Positions 1-7,850 of a DNA stretch of 64,000 nucleotides are shown here, piece after piece. Numbering within the stretch: position 1 is the first letter of the stretch; each line of letters starts with the position of its first letter. The DNA lies in contig JAHHHS010000032.1 of NCBI GenBank assembly GCA_019359215.1, positions 1-64,000 on the forward strand. Direction: 5' to 3'. The position numbers were made by a program, and so were the translations under genes. The stretch is from Nostoc indistinguendum CM1-VF10. GTDB taxonomy: Bacteria; Cyanobacteriota; Cyanobacteriia; Cyanobacteriales; Nostocaceae. Under the pieces are notes generated by a model. The model saw nothing but the letters and a program-made list of their open reading frames with translations. It was not told the origin of the DNA and did no database searches.

Positions 1-152
1 TTAAACAAATCTCGCATACTTGTTAAGCTGTTATCCATAGCATAAGATAACCAGCACTCAAAGAACAGACGACTGTTCAATACTGGATAATCGTTTTTTG
101 GCAGTCCTCTCAAGATATCTTTGACAATCTTGGGAAATGAATTTATAATCAC
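1..152 (-). CDS. IS4-like transposase, N-terminal part (runs off left edge)
   Basis: The minus strand is open from a GTG at 152 to the window edge. The peptide includes the stretches LPKNDYPVLNSRLF, FECWLSYAMDN and SLTSMRDLF, which I recognise as the N-terminus of cyanobacterial IS4-type DDE transposases. The catalytic domain would lie beyond the window, so it cannot be judged whether the element is intact. The neighbouring genes are relics, which makes an old insertion likely. The assignment is from memory of the family and is moderately sure. Confidence 0.5.
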   Translation of the reverse strand, partial: MIINSFPKIVKDILRGLPKNDYPVLNSRLFFECWLSYAMDNSLTSMRDLF

Positions 153-179
153 TATCAAATAGATATACTTTAATCTTCC

Positions 180-204
180 GCCCAAAATTTAACATATTTT
201 GGGC
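180..204. terminator. Hairpin with T-run, terminator-like
   Basis: GCCCAAAAT at 180-188 pairs with ATTTTGGGC at 196-204, followed on the plus strand by TGTTTTTAT. It lies just outside the transposase start and may instead belong to the end of that element. Confidence 0.35.
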
Positions 205-302
205 TGTTTTTATCGGATTTTTCTTAACATTCAACACTTTTGGCTCAATACATCTTTACTGGTAGCGAATTGTTGCAAATTGCGGTCATTGCGAGTGGTA
301 AG

Positions 303-630
303 CTAAATCAACAATTCCTGATAGTATTGTTTGGGTTCGCTAGGTAGATATGTGGTCATTTGCAAGGTTTGTTCGCTCAACTTGTAAGCCTTGTTAATAT
401 CAATGCGACTTAATAAATCTAAATCGTGGGAAATTACCCAAAGCGCACCCTGATATTCATTGATACCTTCTACCATTTGATTAACGGTTTCGATTTCCTA
501 CCCCATTAGAACCAACCAAAGCAATGCGATCGTTCTCTGCAATGCTGAGATGAACACCTTTAAATAAAGCCCTAGTGGAGCTAAGTTGATAGCCTAAGTT
601 TTCAGCTAACAATATTGATTTTTTCTGCAT
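303..630 (-). pseudogene. ABC-F type ATPase relic with deleted core
   Basis: From the ATG at 630 the frame reads an ABC-F N-terminus, including LAENLGYQLSSTRALFKGV and then VGSNGVG, the beginning of Walker A, where the essential GKS is lost. The reading frame then shifts. The sequence resumes with NQMVEGINEYQGALWVISHD, the region after Walker B with the switch histidine, and ends at TAG 303-305. Nucleotide-binding core, linker and the second ATPase domain are missing, so about 110 codons remain of a protein normally over 500 residues. The sequence shows a single internal deletion plus frameshift. It cannot be a functional ATPase. Confidence 0.75.
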
Positions 631-1370
631 TCTTTCCAAACTCCTTTAAGATTATAGGCTTACGCATAGCTTCCCAATCTAGTGGAGGGTTGGGAGGTCT
701 GCAATATGTGAAATCCTCAAAATACCGTTGAGGTTGCGTAAGTCCTGAATTAATGCGACAGACTACTAAACTTCTTCTCCCTTCCCTGTAAGAGAAGAGT
801 TGGGAATGAAGGCAATCCATGCTTCTATTTAGTAAAGTGAATATTTGTCACCTTGCTATGACGGGCGGTAAGTCTATTCTTACAGGTGCGTTTCCTGCCG
901 TAGGGAAATTAGCCAACCCGAAGGAACACTCATCCCAAAAGTGGTGAGACATTGCTTAAAACCAAAAAATTCTTTTGTCAGTCCCTGTTGCTTATGAGCA
1001 AGGGTTTTTGCTACTACTTCATTTCAGCTATCTGAGGCGTATTCAGGTTTAATTCTAGCTACATTATGGTAGCACGGGATTCCAGAAACGTAATTAAAGA
1101 TGTGGGCGTATGAATACGGGATGAATTATGCAAACAGGTTGCTGCTTGATTGACCTAACTGTGTGCCTACCCTGTTAACGTAGGTACACAGTTGATCCTG
1201 GCAAAAGAAACTGGGAATGGAAATTTTGATCAAGTGAGGTATTAGATAACCTTAAAATACTTTGTGATGAGCAATTACTACCTGGGTTTATTTTAGATTT
1301 AAGTCAGGTTTGGTAAGAAATAAATTCAATAATTTAATCGTGTTTAACAGTTAAAATGCAGTAATTTTGC
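631..1370. other. Gap with no supported gene; degraded repeat sequence
   Basis: I find no convincing reading frame here. A 72-codon frame at 602-820 overlaps the relic and looks non-coding. The 840-1200 part resembles a dispersed degraded element, possibly the end of an IS200/IS605-type transposon, because it carries the long hairpin at 1157-1193. Identity is not established. Confidence 0.3.
1157..1193. repeat. Long near-perfect hairpin, possible IS end
   Basis: A 14-bp arm at 1157-1170 (AACTGTGTGCCTAC) pairs with 1180-1193 (GTAGGTACACAGTT) with one G-U type pair and a 9-nt loop. There is no T-run, so it is not a standard terminator. Imperfect hairpins of this size mark the ends of IS200/IS605 elements, which would fit the degraded surroundings, but no transposase is visible. 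Confidence 0.4.
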
Positions 1371-1796
1371 TCAAATTTCAGTTGGTGGATGCCAGCCAGC
1401 AGACACCCAAGCTTGCCTAACGGTTACAGCATAAGGATTATTCAGTTGCAAAGCTAATACAGTTGCACGGCCACAGGCAGTCAAACCTGTAATTTGAGTG
1501 CCGTTGTTTGTCCAAGTGAAATGACGTGACCATTTTTGTTGACGAGGGTTGAAGAGTTTGACTTTACGGTTTGTTACTCCATCTCTGGCATGAGTCTGAA
1601 TACCTTTGTAGGCATTGCATAACCTACAGGCAAGCCACAGATTTTCCTCATCGTCAGTACCGCCAGCTGCTCTGGGAATGATATGTTCAATTTCTAAAAT
1701 TCCCAAAACATACTTTTGGAGACTAAGGCAATAACCACATTGATGATTCGCCTGTATCCGTATCTGCACTCGGACTTGTTCAGAAATCTGGCTCAC
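1371..1796 (-). CDS. HNH endonuclease family protein
   Basis: This 141-residue protein has a compact HNH nuclease core near the N-terminus: a CGYC zinc knuckle, EIEHIIPRAAGG with the catalytic histidine, then ENLWLACRLCN with the second knuckle. After the core come about 70 residues without a recognised domain. The start is a GTG at 1796 that overlaps the stop of the upstream RHH gene by one base (TAGTG), so translation is probably coupled. HNH proteins of this size occur as mobile nucleases or in defence settings; the substrate is unknown. The nuclease fold is well supported by the motifs, the biological role is not. Confidence 0.85.
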   Translation of the reverse strand: MSQISEQVRVQIRIQANHQCGYCLSLQKYVLGILEIEHIIPRAAGGTDDEENLWLACRLCNAYKGIQTHARDGVTNRKVKLFNPRQQKWSRHFTWTNNGTQITGLTACGRATVLALQLNNPYAVTVRQAWVSAGWHPPTEI

Positions 1797-2182
1797 TAGC
1801 TTAAGGGTTCAATCAACCCACGTTTGACAGCTTCGCTTAACGCAGTGGCTTTTCTTAAAAGTCCTTCTTGATATACCTGCATCAGGGTTTGTAATTCTGA
1901 GCGATCGCCTTCATTAAGAGTACCTGATTGTTGGCGATCAAGCAGTTCGCTCAACCGAGCATCCTGTTCTGCTTCCATTTGCAGTTCGGTCAGCACCAGG
2001 ACTTGTTCATCAGAAAGGACAGAGACAGACTCAAGATCACTAACATCCCCATTGACAGGCGGAATTGAAAGTTGAATAGTATCTATTAAAATGCTGGCAA
2101 CATCACGATTTGCCAACCGGGCAAAGCGTTCTGCACGTTGGTAAATATCGTCTGGCAGGGTAATGATGATTTGGGTACTCAT
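1796..2182 (-). CDS. Ribbon-helix-helix-like protein upstream of HNH gene
   Basis: This 128-residue protein begins MSTQIIITLPDDIYQRAERF, the pattern of a short beta strand followed by helices seen in CopG/RHH-type DNA-binding proteins. The remaining ~90 residues are acidic and helical (QMEAEQDARLSELLDRQQSG) with no named domain. I chose the ATG at 2182, with AAGAG just upstream; a GTG at 2197 would add five residues. The stop overlaps the HNH start by one base, so the two form a pair. An autoregulatory or antitoxin-like role toward the HNH protein is possible but only inferred from the arrangement. Confidence 0.75.
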   Translation of the reverse strand: MSTQIIITLPDDIYQRAERFARLANRDVASILIDTIQLSIPPVNGDVSDLESVSVLSDEQVLVLTELQMEAEQDARLSELLDRQQSGTLNEGDRSELQTLMQVYQEGLLRKATALSEAVKRGLIEPLS

Positions 2183-2187
2183 AGCTC

Positions 2188-2514
2188 TTGCAAACACTTC
2201 TCTCTATTCTCACTTGCAAATGGATAAAACGCGATCGCTGGGAAGCCATACCACTAGAAGTGCGAAAAAAGTTTGCACCGATTTGTTCTGAGTTTGTGAT
2301 TGAATTGCGTTCCCAGAGCGTAGTTTACCGCCGTAGGCATCGCTTGCAAATTTTGCAAGACAAGATGCAAGAGTATATTGATAATGGCACGCAACTTGGT
2401 TGGTTAATTGATAAAAAACAATGCCGAGTTTTTATTTATCGTCCTAATATTGCGGTTGAGGTATTAAATAACCAAGACACTGAATGGAGATGCACTAGAA
2501 CACCGATTCACTAA
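2188..2514 (+). pseudogene. Uma2 (DUF820) family endonuclease fragment
   Basis: The frame carries the C-terminal half of the Uma2 PD-(D/E)XK fold: FAPICSEFVIEL, then QDKMQEYIDNGTQLGWLI and RVFIYRP. The N-terminal half is absent. The segment VVYRRRHR replaces the usual serine-rich stretch and comes from a GC-rich dispersed palindromic repeat at about 2318-2345. The 3' end diverges after VEVLNNQDT, where the inverted-repeat element starting at 2495 begins. The gene has therefore lost its start, acquired a repeat and been truncated. A functional nuclease is unlikely. Confidence 0.6.
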
Positions 2515-2631
2515 TAAAAGGCGAGGTTGAAAAACCGGATTTTTAGGTCATTTCAACCACAGTTTCTTTCTTGTGCCTAAAAGAAACCCGAGTTTTTCGT
2601 CATGACTCTGAATACTGAATCGGTGTTCTAG
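2495..2631. mobile_element. MITE-like element with 16-bp terminal inverted repeats
   Basis: CTAGAACACCGATTCA at 2495-2510 is repeated exactly in inverse orientation at 2616-2631, enclosing about 105 bp without a frame. It interrupts the end of the Uma2 relic. Size and perfect terminal inverted repeats suggest a non-autonomous transposable element. A clear target duplication outside the ends is not visible. Confidence 0.5.
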
Positions 2632-2695
2632 TATTTGTGAATGCTTTACCTCATAAACTTCGCCAATGCTTACAAAAAAATGAAGCCGAAAAAAT

Positions 2696-2763
2696 CGGGA
2701 CTGAGAAATAAATCTCAGTCCCGATAAAAAAGCGGGCTAACCGCTATTTATATGGTTAACCCG
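2696..2763 (-). terminator. Double hairpin terminator after ycf35-like gene
   Basis: Two strong stems lie just beyond the ycf35-like stop. CGGGCTAACC at 2733-2742 pairs with GGTTAACCCG at 2754-2763 with one mismatch and is followed on the minus strand by a run of six T. CGGGACTGAG at 2696-2705 pairs perfectly with CTCAGTCCCG at 2714-2723. The first is a standard intrinsic terminator for the minus strand. Confidence 0.75.
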
Positions 2764-2792
2764 TGCAGCTTTGGGAACGCGCAGAGAAATTG

Positions 2793-3143
2793 TTATTGCA
2801 ATACCAACTTCACATTGGCGTTTTGCAGACCGCGTTGTTTTACTTCAGCCAAAGTTTTGTTAACAGCATACTTTTGGTTGATGGAGTTGATCAACTCGGT
2901 TTGGTTGTGCTTCTTAGCAACGCCCCACAGGTCAGCAATTAGGTCAAAAGAACCATCGCTGTTGCGAGACCAGCCGAGGTCATATTCGCCATCCAACATA
3001 GCAACGATGTCAGAACGGACACGCTGACCGTTATAACCACGGACATCAGCTTCAGTCTTTACGCTGATACCGAGGTCGCGCAAGGAAGCCTTGAGGATTT
3101 CGGCATCGGTGATTTTGGTACGCAGGGTGCTAAAGTGAGACAT
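2793..3143 (-). CDS. ycf35: Ycf35-like DUF1257 protein
   Basis: This 116-residue protein starts MSHFSTLRTKITDAEIL and continues through DVRGYNGQRVRSDIV and YDLGWSRNSDGSFDLIADLW, matching the DUF1257 family encoded as ycf35 in red algal plastids and widely in cyanobacteria. Its biochemical role is not known. The start at 3143 is fixed by GGAGG nine bases upstream; an upstream in-frame codon at 3182 has no such site. It lies 140 bp downstream of the Ycf46-like AAA ATPase on the same strand and ends in a strong terminator, so the two are probably co-transcribed. The family call is secure. Confidence 0.9.
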   Translation of the reverse strand: MSHFSTLRTKITDAEILKASLRDLGISVKTEADVRGYNGQRVRSDIVAMLDGEYDLGWSRNSDGSFDLIADLWGVAKKHNQTELINSINQKYAVNKTLAEVKQRGLQNANVKLVLQ

Positions 3144-3283
3144 TTGGGTTTCCTCCAATGAGAAGATTGAGAAAAACGACAACGGTTTGTTTTGGGCGAA
3201 GCCGCGTTAGCAGGATGCGGCTTTTTTTTAAACTGCTAGCATTCAGAGCTAGCCTTTCCCCCTGGGATGGCAGAGGAAAGCTT

Positions 3284-4798
3284 TTAGAACTCCATTCGCT
3301 GATATTCAGCTACGGAGGACGCTGCGGGGCGTGCGCGCTGTCTGGCCCAATCTCTCAGAGCCGTTACTTGTTCTTGCATCGTTCGAGACAGCGGCAATGT
3401 TGCCTTCAGTGCAGCAATAATATCTAGTTGGGTGAACTCCCGATCTTGGGCAAAAGCTTCATACATTGCCGCAACGATCGCTTGCTCAATTTCTGCCCCA
3501 GAAAAGCCATCAGACATCTTAGCTAGTTGCTCAAGGTCAAATCGAGAGATGTCTTCACGGCGCTTAGTTAGGTGGATATTAAAAATATCCTGCCGTTCTC
3601 CTGGTGTTGGCAGATCCACAAAGAAAATTTCATCAAAGCGTCCTTTCCTCAGAAACTCGCCAGGTAAGCGTTCTACTCTGTTAGCAGTTGCCATCACAAA
3701 CACTGGTGATTTCTTATCTTGCATCCATGTGAGGAAGGAGCCGAAGATTCTACTTGAAGTCCCCCCATCGGAATCGGAAGAACCTCCACTACCAGCAAAG
3801 GATTTATCCAATTCATCGATAAACAAAATCGCTGGGGAAATAGATTCTGCTGTTTTCAGGGCGTTTCGCAAGTTTGCTTCACTTCGTCCCACCATTGAGC
3901 CGTCGTAGACTCGCCCCATATCTAACCGCAACAGTGGTAAACCCCACAGTCGGGAAGTAGTTTTGGCAATTAATGACTTACCACAACCGGGAACTCCGAG
4001 AATTAACATCCCTTTTGGTTGAGGCAAACCATACTCTCTTGCTCTTTCTGTAAAAGCGTTAGAGCGTTGCTTGAGCCATCTTTTTAACTCTTCTAAGCCA
4101 CCTACAGCATCAATGGTTTCATCTTCTTCAATGTATTCTAAGATTCCATTGCGCCGAATTAGTTGCTTTTTCTCAGATAAAACGATATCTACTTCATCTT
4201 CCGTCAGACGCCCTGTTGTTACCTGTGCCTTTCGGTAGACTTTCTCAGCTTCATCTTTAGTTAAACCTAAAGCTGCTCTAAGAAGCTTCTCTCTGGCTTC
4301 TGTTGTCAACCGCCGACCACGATTTTGGTCTACGTGCTGAGTCAGTACTTTATTTAACTCTGCCATATCTGGCAGTGTAAAATCGATAACAACAACTTCT
4401 TTTTCTAACTCTATAGGTACTTGTTGCATCGGTGACATCAAAATGATGTTCTTTTGCGTACCTTTAAAGCTAGCGATCGCATCACGTAACGATCTGTTTG
4501 TTGCAGGCGCATCAATAAAAGGATGTAAATCTTTAAGAATAAATATACTAGGTTCTTTCTGGCGAATTATCCACTCGATCGCCGCCTCTGGAGACACGGT
4601 ATTGTGTTGGGTAACATTCCGGGGCTGACCATACTCTACAATCCCGTGTGTTACTGTCCAAACAAATACTCGGCGCTGTGGCTTTAACTCTGACTGGGCG
4701 ATTGTGGAAATTGCTTGCTCGGCCCGCTCTTCCTCGGAGGTCACAAGGTAGATTAAAGGGTATTGAGCTTGAATTAGGATCTTGAGCTCTTGGTTCAT
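3284..4798 (-). CDS. ycf46: Ycf46-like AAA ATPase
   Basis: This 504-residue protein has an N-terminal ~200-residue region (LIYLVTSEEERAE, FILKDLHPFI) typical of Ycf46 and a C-terminal AAA module. Walker A is GVPGCGKS at residues 268-275, Walker B ILFIDEL at about 324-330, with an arginine-finger region at LRKGRFDEIF. Length and order match plastid/cyanobacterial Ycf46. Members are linked to CO2 or photosynthesis-related functions in cyanobacteria, but the substrate is not established. The RHH/zinc protein gene lies 78 bp upstream and ycf35 follows, forming a conserved-looking minus-strand cluster. Family assignment is confident. Confidence 0.9.
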   Translation of the reverse strand: MNQELKILIQAQYPLIYLVTSEEERAEQAISTIAQSELKPQRRVFVWTVTHGIVEYGQPRNVTQHNTVSPEAAIEWIIRQKEPSIFILKDLHPFIDAPATNRSLRDAIASFKGTQKNIILMSPMQQVPIELEKEVVVIDFTLPDMAELNKVLTQHVDQNRGRRLTTEAREKLLRAALGLTKDEAEKVYRKAQVTTGRLTEDEVDIVLSEKKQLIRRNGILEYIEEDETIDAVGGLEELKRWLKQRSNAFTERAREYGLPQPKGMLILGVPGCGKSLIAKTTSRLWGLPLLRLDMGRVYDGSMVGRSEANLRNALKTAESISPAILFIDELDKSFAGSGGSSDSDGGTSSRIFGSFLTWMQDKKSPVFVMATANRVERLPGEFLRKGRFDEIFFVDLPTPGERQDIFNIHLTKRREDISRFDLEQLAKMSDGFSGAEIEQAIVAAMYEAFAQDREFTQLDIIAALKATLPLSRTMQEQVTALRDWARQRARPAASSVAEYQRMEF

Positions 4799-4876
4799 AC
4801 TTCGACCTACTTGAGACCTTATAGAGACAGTAGAGACATTGCTTCTGGTAAAGACAACCGAATCATTAATATCTAT

Positions 4877-5230
4877 CTAGCAAGGAACTAACTCTTCCTC
4901 ACCCTTGGGATAGGTTTCATCTTCATCCATTTCATCAATGGAAAGATGTGGTTGACCAACTACTCCTGGTTGATTGCCTAAAGTAACCAGTTCCCCATCA
5001 CGTAATACTAGTGAGCTATCACAAGTTGGGCATGAATAAACTCTATGAGTCCGCCCATAAGAAGAATCTTCTACCTCGTCGACCAATTCTGAATTAGATA
5101 AGTAAAAAACGAGGGCACGTTCGGCAAGTTCTGACATTGGTTCTGAATCGACTGCTGAACGAATCTTCAATTTTTTGTGCAACTCTGGCGATAAATACAA
5201 AGTGACCTTTTGCTTAGTTTGCGTTTGCAT
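4877..5230 (-). CDS. RHH DNA-binding domain with zinc-knuckle, cyanobacterial
   Basis: This 117-residue protein opens with a ribbon-helix-helix pattern (KVTLYLSPELHKKLKIRSAV, then MSELAERALVFYL). It continues with a single CPTC pair at about residue 68 that could bind metal or form a disulfide, and an acidic C-terminal tail ending in cysteine. The ATG is preceded by only a weak purine stretch. It sits immediately upstream of ycf46 in the same orientation, suggesting a regulator or partner of that gene. The RHH call rests on the N-terminal pattern; the function of the tail is unknown. Confidence 0.8.
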   Translation of the reverse strand: MQTQTKQKVTLYLSPELHKKLKIRSAVDSEPMSELAERALVFYLSNSELVDEVEDSSYGRTHRVYSCPTCDSSLVLRDGELVTLGNQPGVVGQPHLSIDEMDEDETYPKGEEELVPC

Positions 5231-5702
5231 ATAACTCTTTAACGGTCTTACCCGGGTATGTATATCAAGTTATCGGTTCTTCTATTGGTTGTCAAGACAG
5301 TAAAACGTTTTGACGCCAATATTGTTACATTTGTTAACACTTGAGGTTGAGATGCTGTTTATTGAGTGATAAATAGCTGATTACAAACCTCTCAGAATTA
5401 ATCAGGAATTAATCAAAACCTCAAACCTCAATGGAAATTAGCGATCGCTAATTCAACGATAAAGCAGTGATTACCTGGCTTGGCTTACTTTTTAACTATA
5501 TTTGAGCGTTAGCGGGTACCGGGATCTCAAAAGAGAATGGTAAATATCCTGAAAAAATATTGAATTTTTAATAAGCGCTCTTTCAGTGCAGTTTATTCAA
5601 CAGTTTACGGATTCGAGAATAGCTCGTAAATTGGCGAAGGTATTGATCTGAGTTTTTAGTATTTCTATAAAATCAGTGACTTTGGCAAAATGTGTAATGT
5701 AA
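5231..5702. other. Intergenic region, nothing recognised
   Basis: This stretch of about 470 bases is AT-rich, contains one HIP1 site near 5441 and stop codons in all frames. It probably holds the promoter of the minus-strand RHH-ycf46 cluster at its left end; no specific operator could be identified. Confidence 0.4.
5441..5448. repeat. HIP1 octamer, representative site
   Basis: GCGATCGC, the highly iterated palindrome of cyanobacterial chromosomes. Other copies are seen throughout, including in genes (for example 2229, 47911, 49501 and 55891 regions). Listed once to record the motif. Confidence 0.8.
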
Positions 5703-6234
5703 ATGGCTACTGCTAATAAAATCTGTAGTTTGGGGCCAAGAATTTATAGGTTTGCCGCCAGCGTTAGCGGAGTTACTGCCCTGTTAATAATCCTAATGGG
5801 GTTGTACTGCAAATAATTTTAACGCTGGGGCTATCACCTGGAAAACTTACAGTAACTCCCGTTACGGCTTTGAATTTCTATATCCGAGTAACTGGACATC
5901 TTTAGCAGCCCCAGCAAATGATGATGGAGCTGCGTTTGTTTCACCACAGGATAACTCAGTGGAAATTCGGGGTTGGGCAAGTCAGCAGTTACCAAATTCG
6001 ATTGTTACAGAATAAGAGCCTGTGAAAAAGCTCAAACCCAACTTTCAAACTGCCCAAGGGATATCTGGAGTGCTGCTTGTAGAAGTTAATCAACAAGTAG
6101 GTTCGATGACACTGACACTAACTCAGGGTCAAGTGAAATACTACTGGCAGGGACGAAGCAAGAGCCAAGATTTTCAAGATTATTATCGTTTGTTCTATTA
6201 CATTGCCCAGCAGTATCGAATTCCGAAGTCTTAA
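5703..6234 (+). pseudogene. Broken lipoprotein gene
   Basis: From ATG 5703 the frame encodes MATANKICSL, a hydrophobic segment ending in LMGLYC, a good lipobox, and then hits TAA at 5814. One base shifted, the reading continues NAGAITWKTYSNSRYGF and EFLYPSNWTSLAAPANDDG, a PsbP-like opening often seen in cyanobacterial lipoproteins. It meets an in-frame TAA at about 6013 and goes on to a normal end at 6234 (LFYYIAQQYRIPKS). One frameshift and one nonsense codon separate three well-preserved blocks, so inactivation looks recent. The final 70 codons could be translated from an internal start but would lack the export signal. Confidence 0.65.
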
Positions 6235-6297
6235 TTGGGCCTTGGGCATGGGAAATTGGGCACAAGAAGTACAGGGGCAAAGGCGAGAATTAAAATT

Positions 6298-6385
6298 ACC
6301 TCTTTCCCCTCTGCTCCCTGCTCCCCTGCCTCTTCTCCCTCTGCCTCCCCAACTCCCTCATTTCCCTCACTCCCTGCTCCCTAAA
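6298..6385. repeat. CT-rich heptad-type low-complexity repeat
   Basis: The spacer ahead of sqdB consists of CTCCCTG/CTCCCCTG-like units of 7-8 bases. It is of the same kind as the STRR blocks elsewhere in the window and has no coding potential. Confidence 0.6.
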
Positions 6386-6466
6386 TCCACATCTCTCCCA
6401 GAATGATGATTAAGAGGGGACAGAAACCTGATAGATTTAGCTATCAGCGAGTAAAAACTGGTGAAG

Positions 6467-7621
6467 ATGAAAGTCCTGGTTATTGGTGGTGATGGATATT
6501 GCGGTTGGGCAACTGCTCTTTACCTTTCCAATCGAGGTTATGAAGTTGGAATTTTAGATAGTTTGGTGCGGCGGCATTGGGATAATGAACTTGGTGTCGA
6601 AACTCTTACTCCGATCGCACTAATTCAACAACGTCTCCAGCGCTGGCAAGATTTGACGGGTAAATCTATCGATTTGTTCATCGGCGATATTACAAATTAC
6701 GAATTTCTCCATAAAACATTACAGCAATTTCAGCCAAATGCTCTGGTGCATTTTGGTGAACAGCGTTCGGCCCCATTTTCCATGATTGACCGAGAACATG
6801 CAGTTGTTACCCAGGTCAATAATGTAGTTGGTACGCTGAACTTGTTGTATGCCATGCGGGAGGATTTTCCCGACTGTCATTTAGTGAAGCTGGGGACGAT
6901 GGGTGAATACGGTACACCCAACATTGACATAGAAGAAGGGTACATCACCATTGAACACAATGGACGCAAAGATACCCTACCTTATCCCAAGCAGCCTGGG
7001 TCAATGTACCATTTAAGCAAAGTCCATGATAGTCATAACATCCACTTTGCTTGCCGGATTTGGGGATTGCGGGCAACTGATTTAAATCAGGGTGTAGTTT
7101 ATGGTGTCTTAACCGAAGAAACGGGGATGGACGAACTATTGATTAATCGACTAGATTACGATGGTGTGTTTGGTACTGCACTAAACCGCTTTTGTATTCA
7201 AGCAGCGATTGGACATCCGTTAACTGTCTACGGTAAAGGTGGACAAACTCGCGGATTTTTGGATATTCGGGATACAGTCAGATGTGTGGAATTAGCGATC
7301 GCTAACCCTGCCGAAGCTGGTGAATTCCGCGTATTTAACCAATTTACCGAACAATTCAGCGTCGGCGACTTGGCATTGATGGTGAAAAAAGCTGGTAACG
7401 CTATGGGATTGAATGTAGAAATCAATCACTTAGATAATCCCAGAGTCGAGAAAGAAGAACATTACTTCAACGCTAAAAACACTAAATTGCTTGATTTAGG
7501 TTTACAGCCTCACTTGCTTTCTGATTCTTTACTCGATTCTCTGTTAAACTTTGCCATTAAGTATCAGACGCGAGTTGATCACAAACAAATTCTGCCCAAA
7601 GTCTCTTGGCACAGAAATTAG
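6467..7621 (+). CDS. sqdB: UDP-sulfoquinovose synthase
   Basis: This enzyme adds sulfite to UDP-glucose to make UDP-sulfoquinovose, the head-group donor for the thylakoid sulfolipid SQDG. The 384-residue protein has the extended SDR Rossmann motif GGDGYCGW at residues 7-14. Active-site elements are LGTMGEYGTPN with the catalytic threonine, YHLSKVHDSHN with the Tyr/Lys pair, and the SQD1-specific VRRHWDNELG. I chose ATG 6467; a GTG at 6461 would add two residues. The glycosyltransferase sqdX follows 230 bp downstream on the same strand, so the two steps of SQDG synthesis are encoded together. Very confident. Confidence 0.96.
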   Translation: MKVLVIGGDGYCGWATALYLSNRGYEVGILDSLVRRHWDNELGVETLTPIALIQQRLQRWQDLTGKSIDLFIGDITNYEFLHKTLQQFQPNALVHFGEQRSAPFSMIDREHAVVTQVNNVVGTLNLLYAMREDFPDCHLVKLGTMGEYGTPNIDIEEGYITIEHNGRKDTLPYPKQPGSMYHLSKVHDSHNIHFACRIWGLRATDLNQGVVYGVLTEETGMDELLINRLDYDGVFGTALNRFCIQAAIGHPLTVYGKGGQTRGFLDIRDTVRCVELAIANPAEAGEFRVFNQFTEQFSVGDLALMVKKAGNAMGLNVEINHLDNPRVEKEEHYFNAKNTKLLDLGLQPHLLSDSLLDSLLNFAIKYQTRVDHKQILPKVSWHRN

Positions 7622-7650
7622 GATAAACCCCAGTAGATCGTGGGTTTAAC

Positions 7651-7687
7651 ACTGGTCGTCATGTCTTAGCACAATATGACGACCAGT
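7651..7687 (+). terminator. Perfect 12-bp inverted repeat after sqdB
   Basis: ACTGGTCGTCAT at 7651-7662 is mirrored by ATGACGACCAGT at 7676-7687, with a smaller AAACCC/GGGTTT stem just before it. The stems could end or attenuate the sqdB transcript before sqdX. No long T-run follows, so termination is only probable. Confidence 0.45.
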
Positions 7688-7850
7688 CAGTTATATATCA
7701 GACGTATCGTCCAGCTATTACTAAATTTGCGTTTACCATAGTTATTTTGACTGTGCAGAATTGATTACAGCACGCGAGACAGTTTACTCTGGATTTAATA
7801 GCAAAATGCACTCTAAGCTGAGATTATCTGCCTGGACTGAATAGTTTTAT

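Noticed and set aside
602..820. 72-codon minus-strand frame
   Set aside because: It overlaps the ABC-F relic start, has no domain and is built partly from dispersed repeat-like bases; no ribosome site.
840..1200. Possible group II intron (GTGCG start-like sequence plus hairpin)
   Set aside because: No domain V-like hairpin or reverse transcriptase frame could be found.
2752..3027. Plus-strand frame opposite the ycf35-like gene
   Set aside because: Fully antisense to a well-recognised gene and without its own motifs.
3201..3229. GCCGC...GCGGC hairpin followed by eight T on the plus strand
   Set aside because: No plus-strand gene ends here; it lies between two minus-strand genes and would face the wrong way to terminate ycf46.
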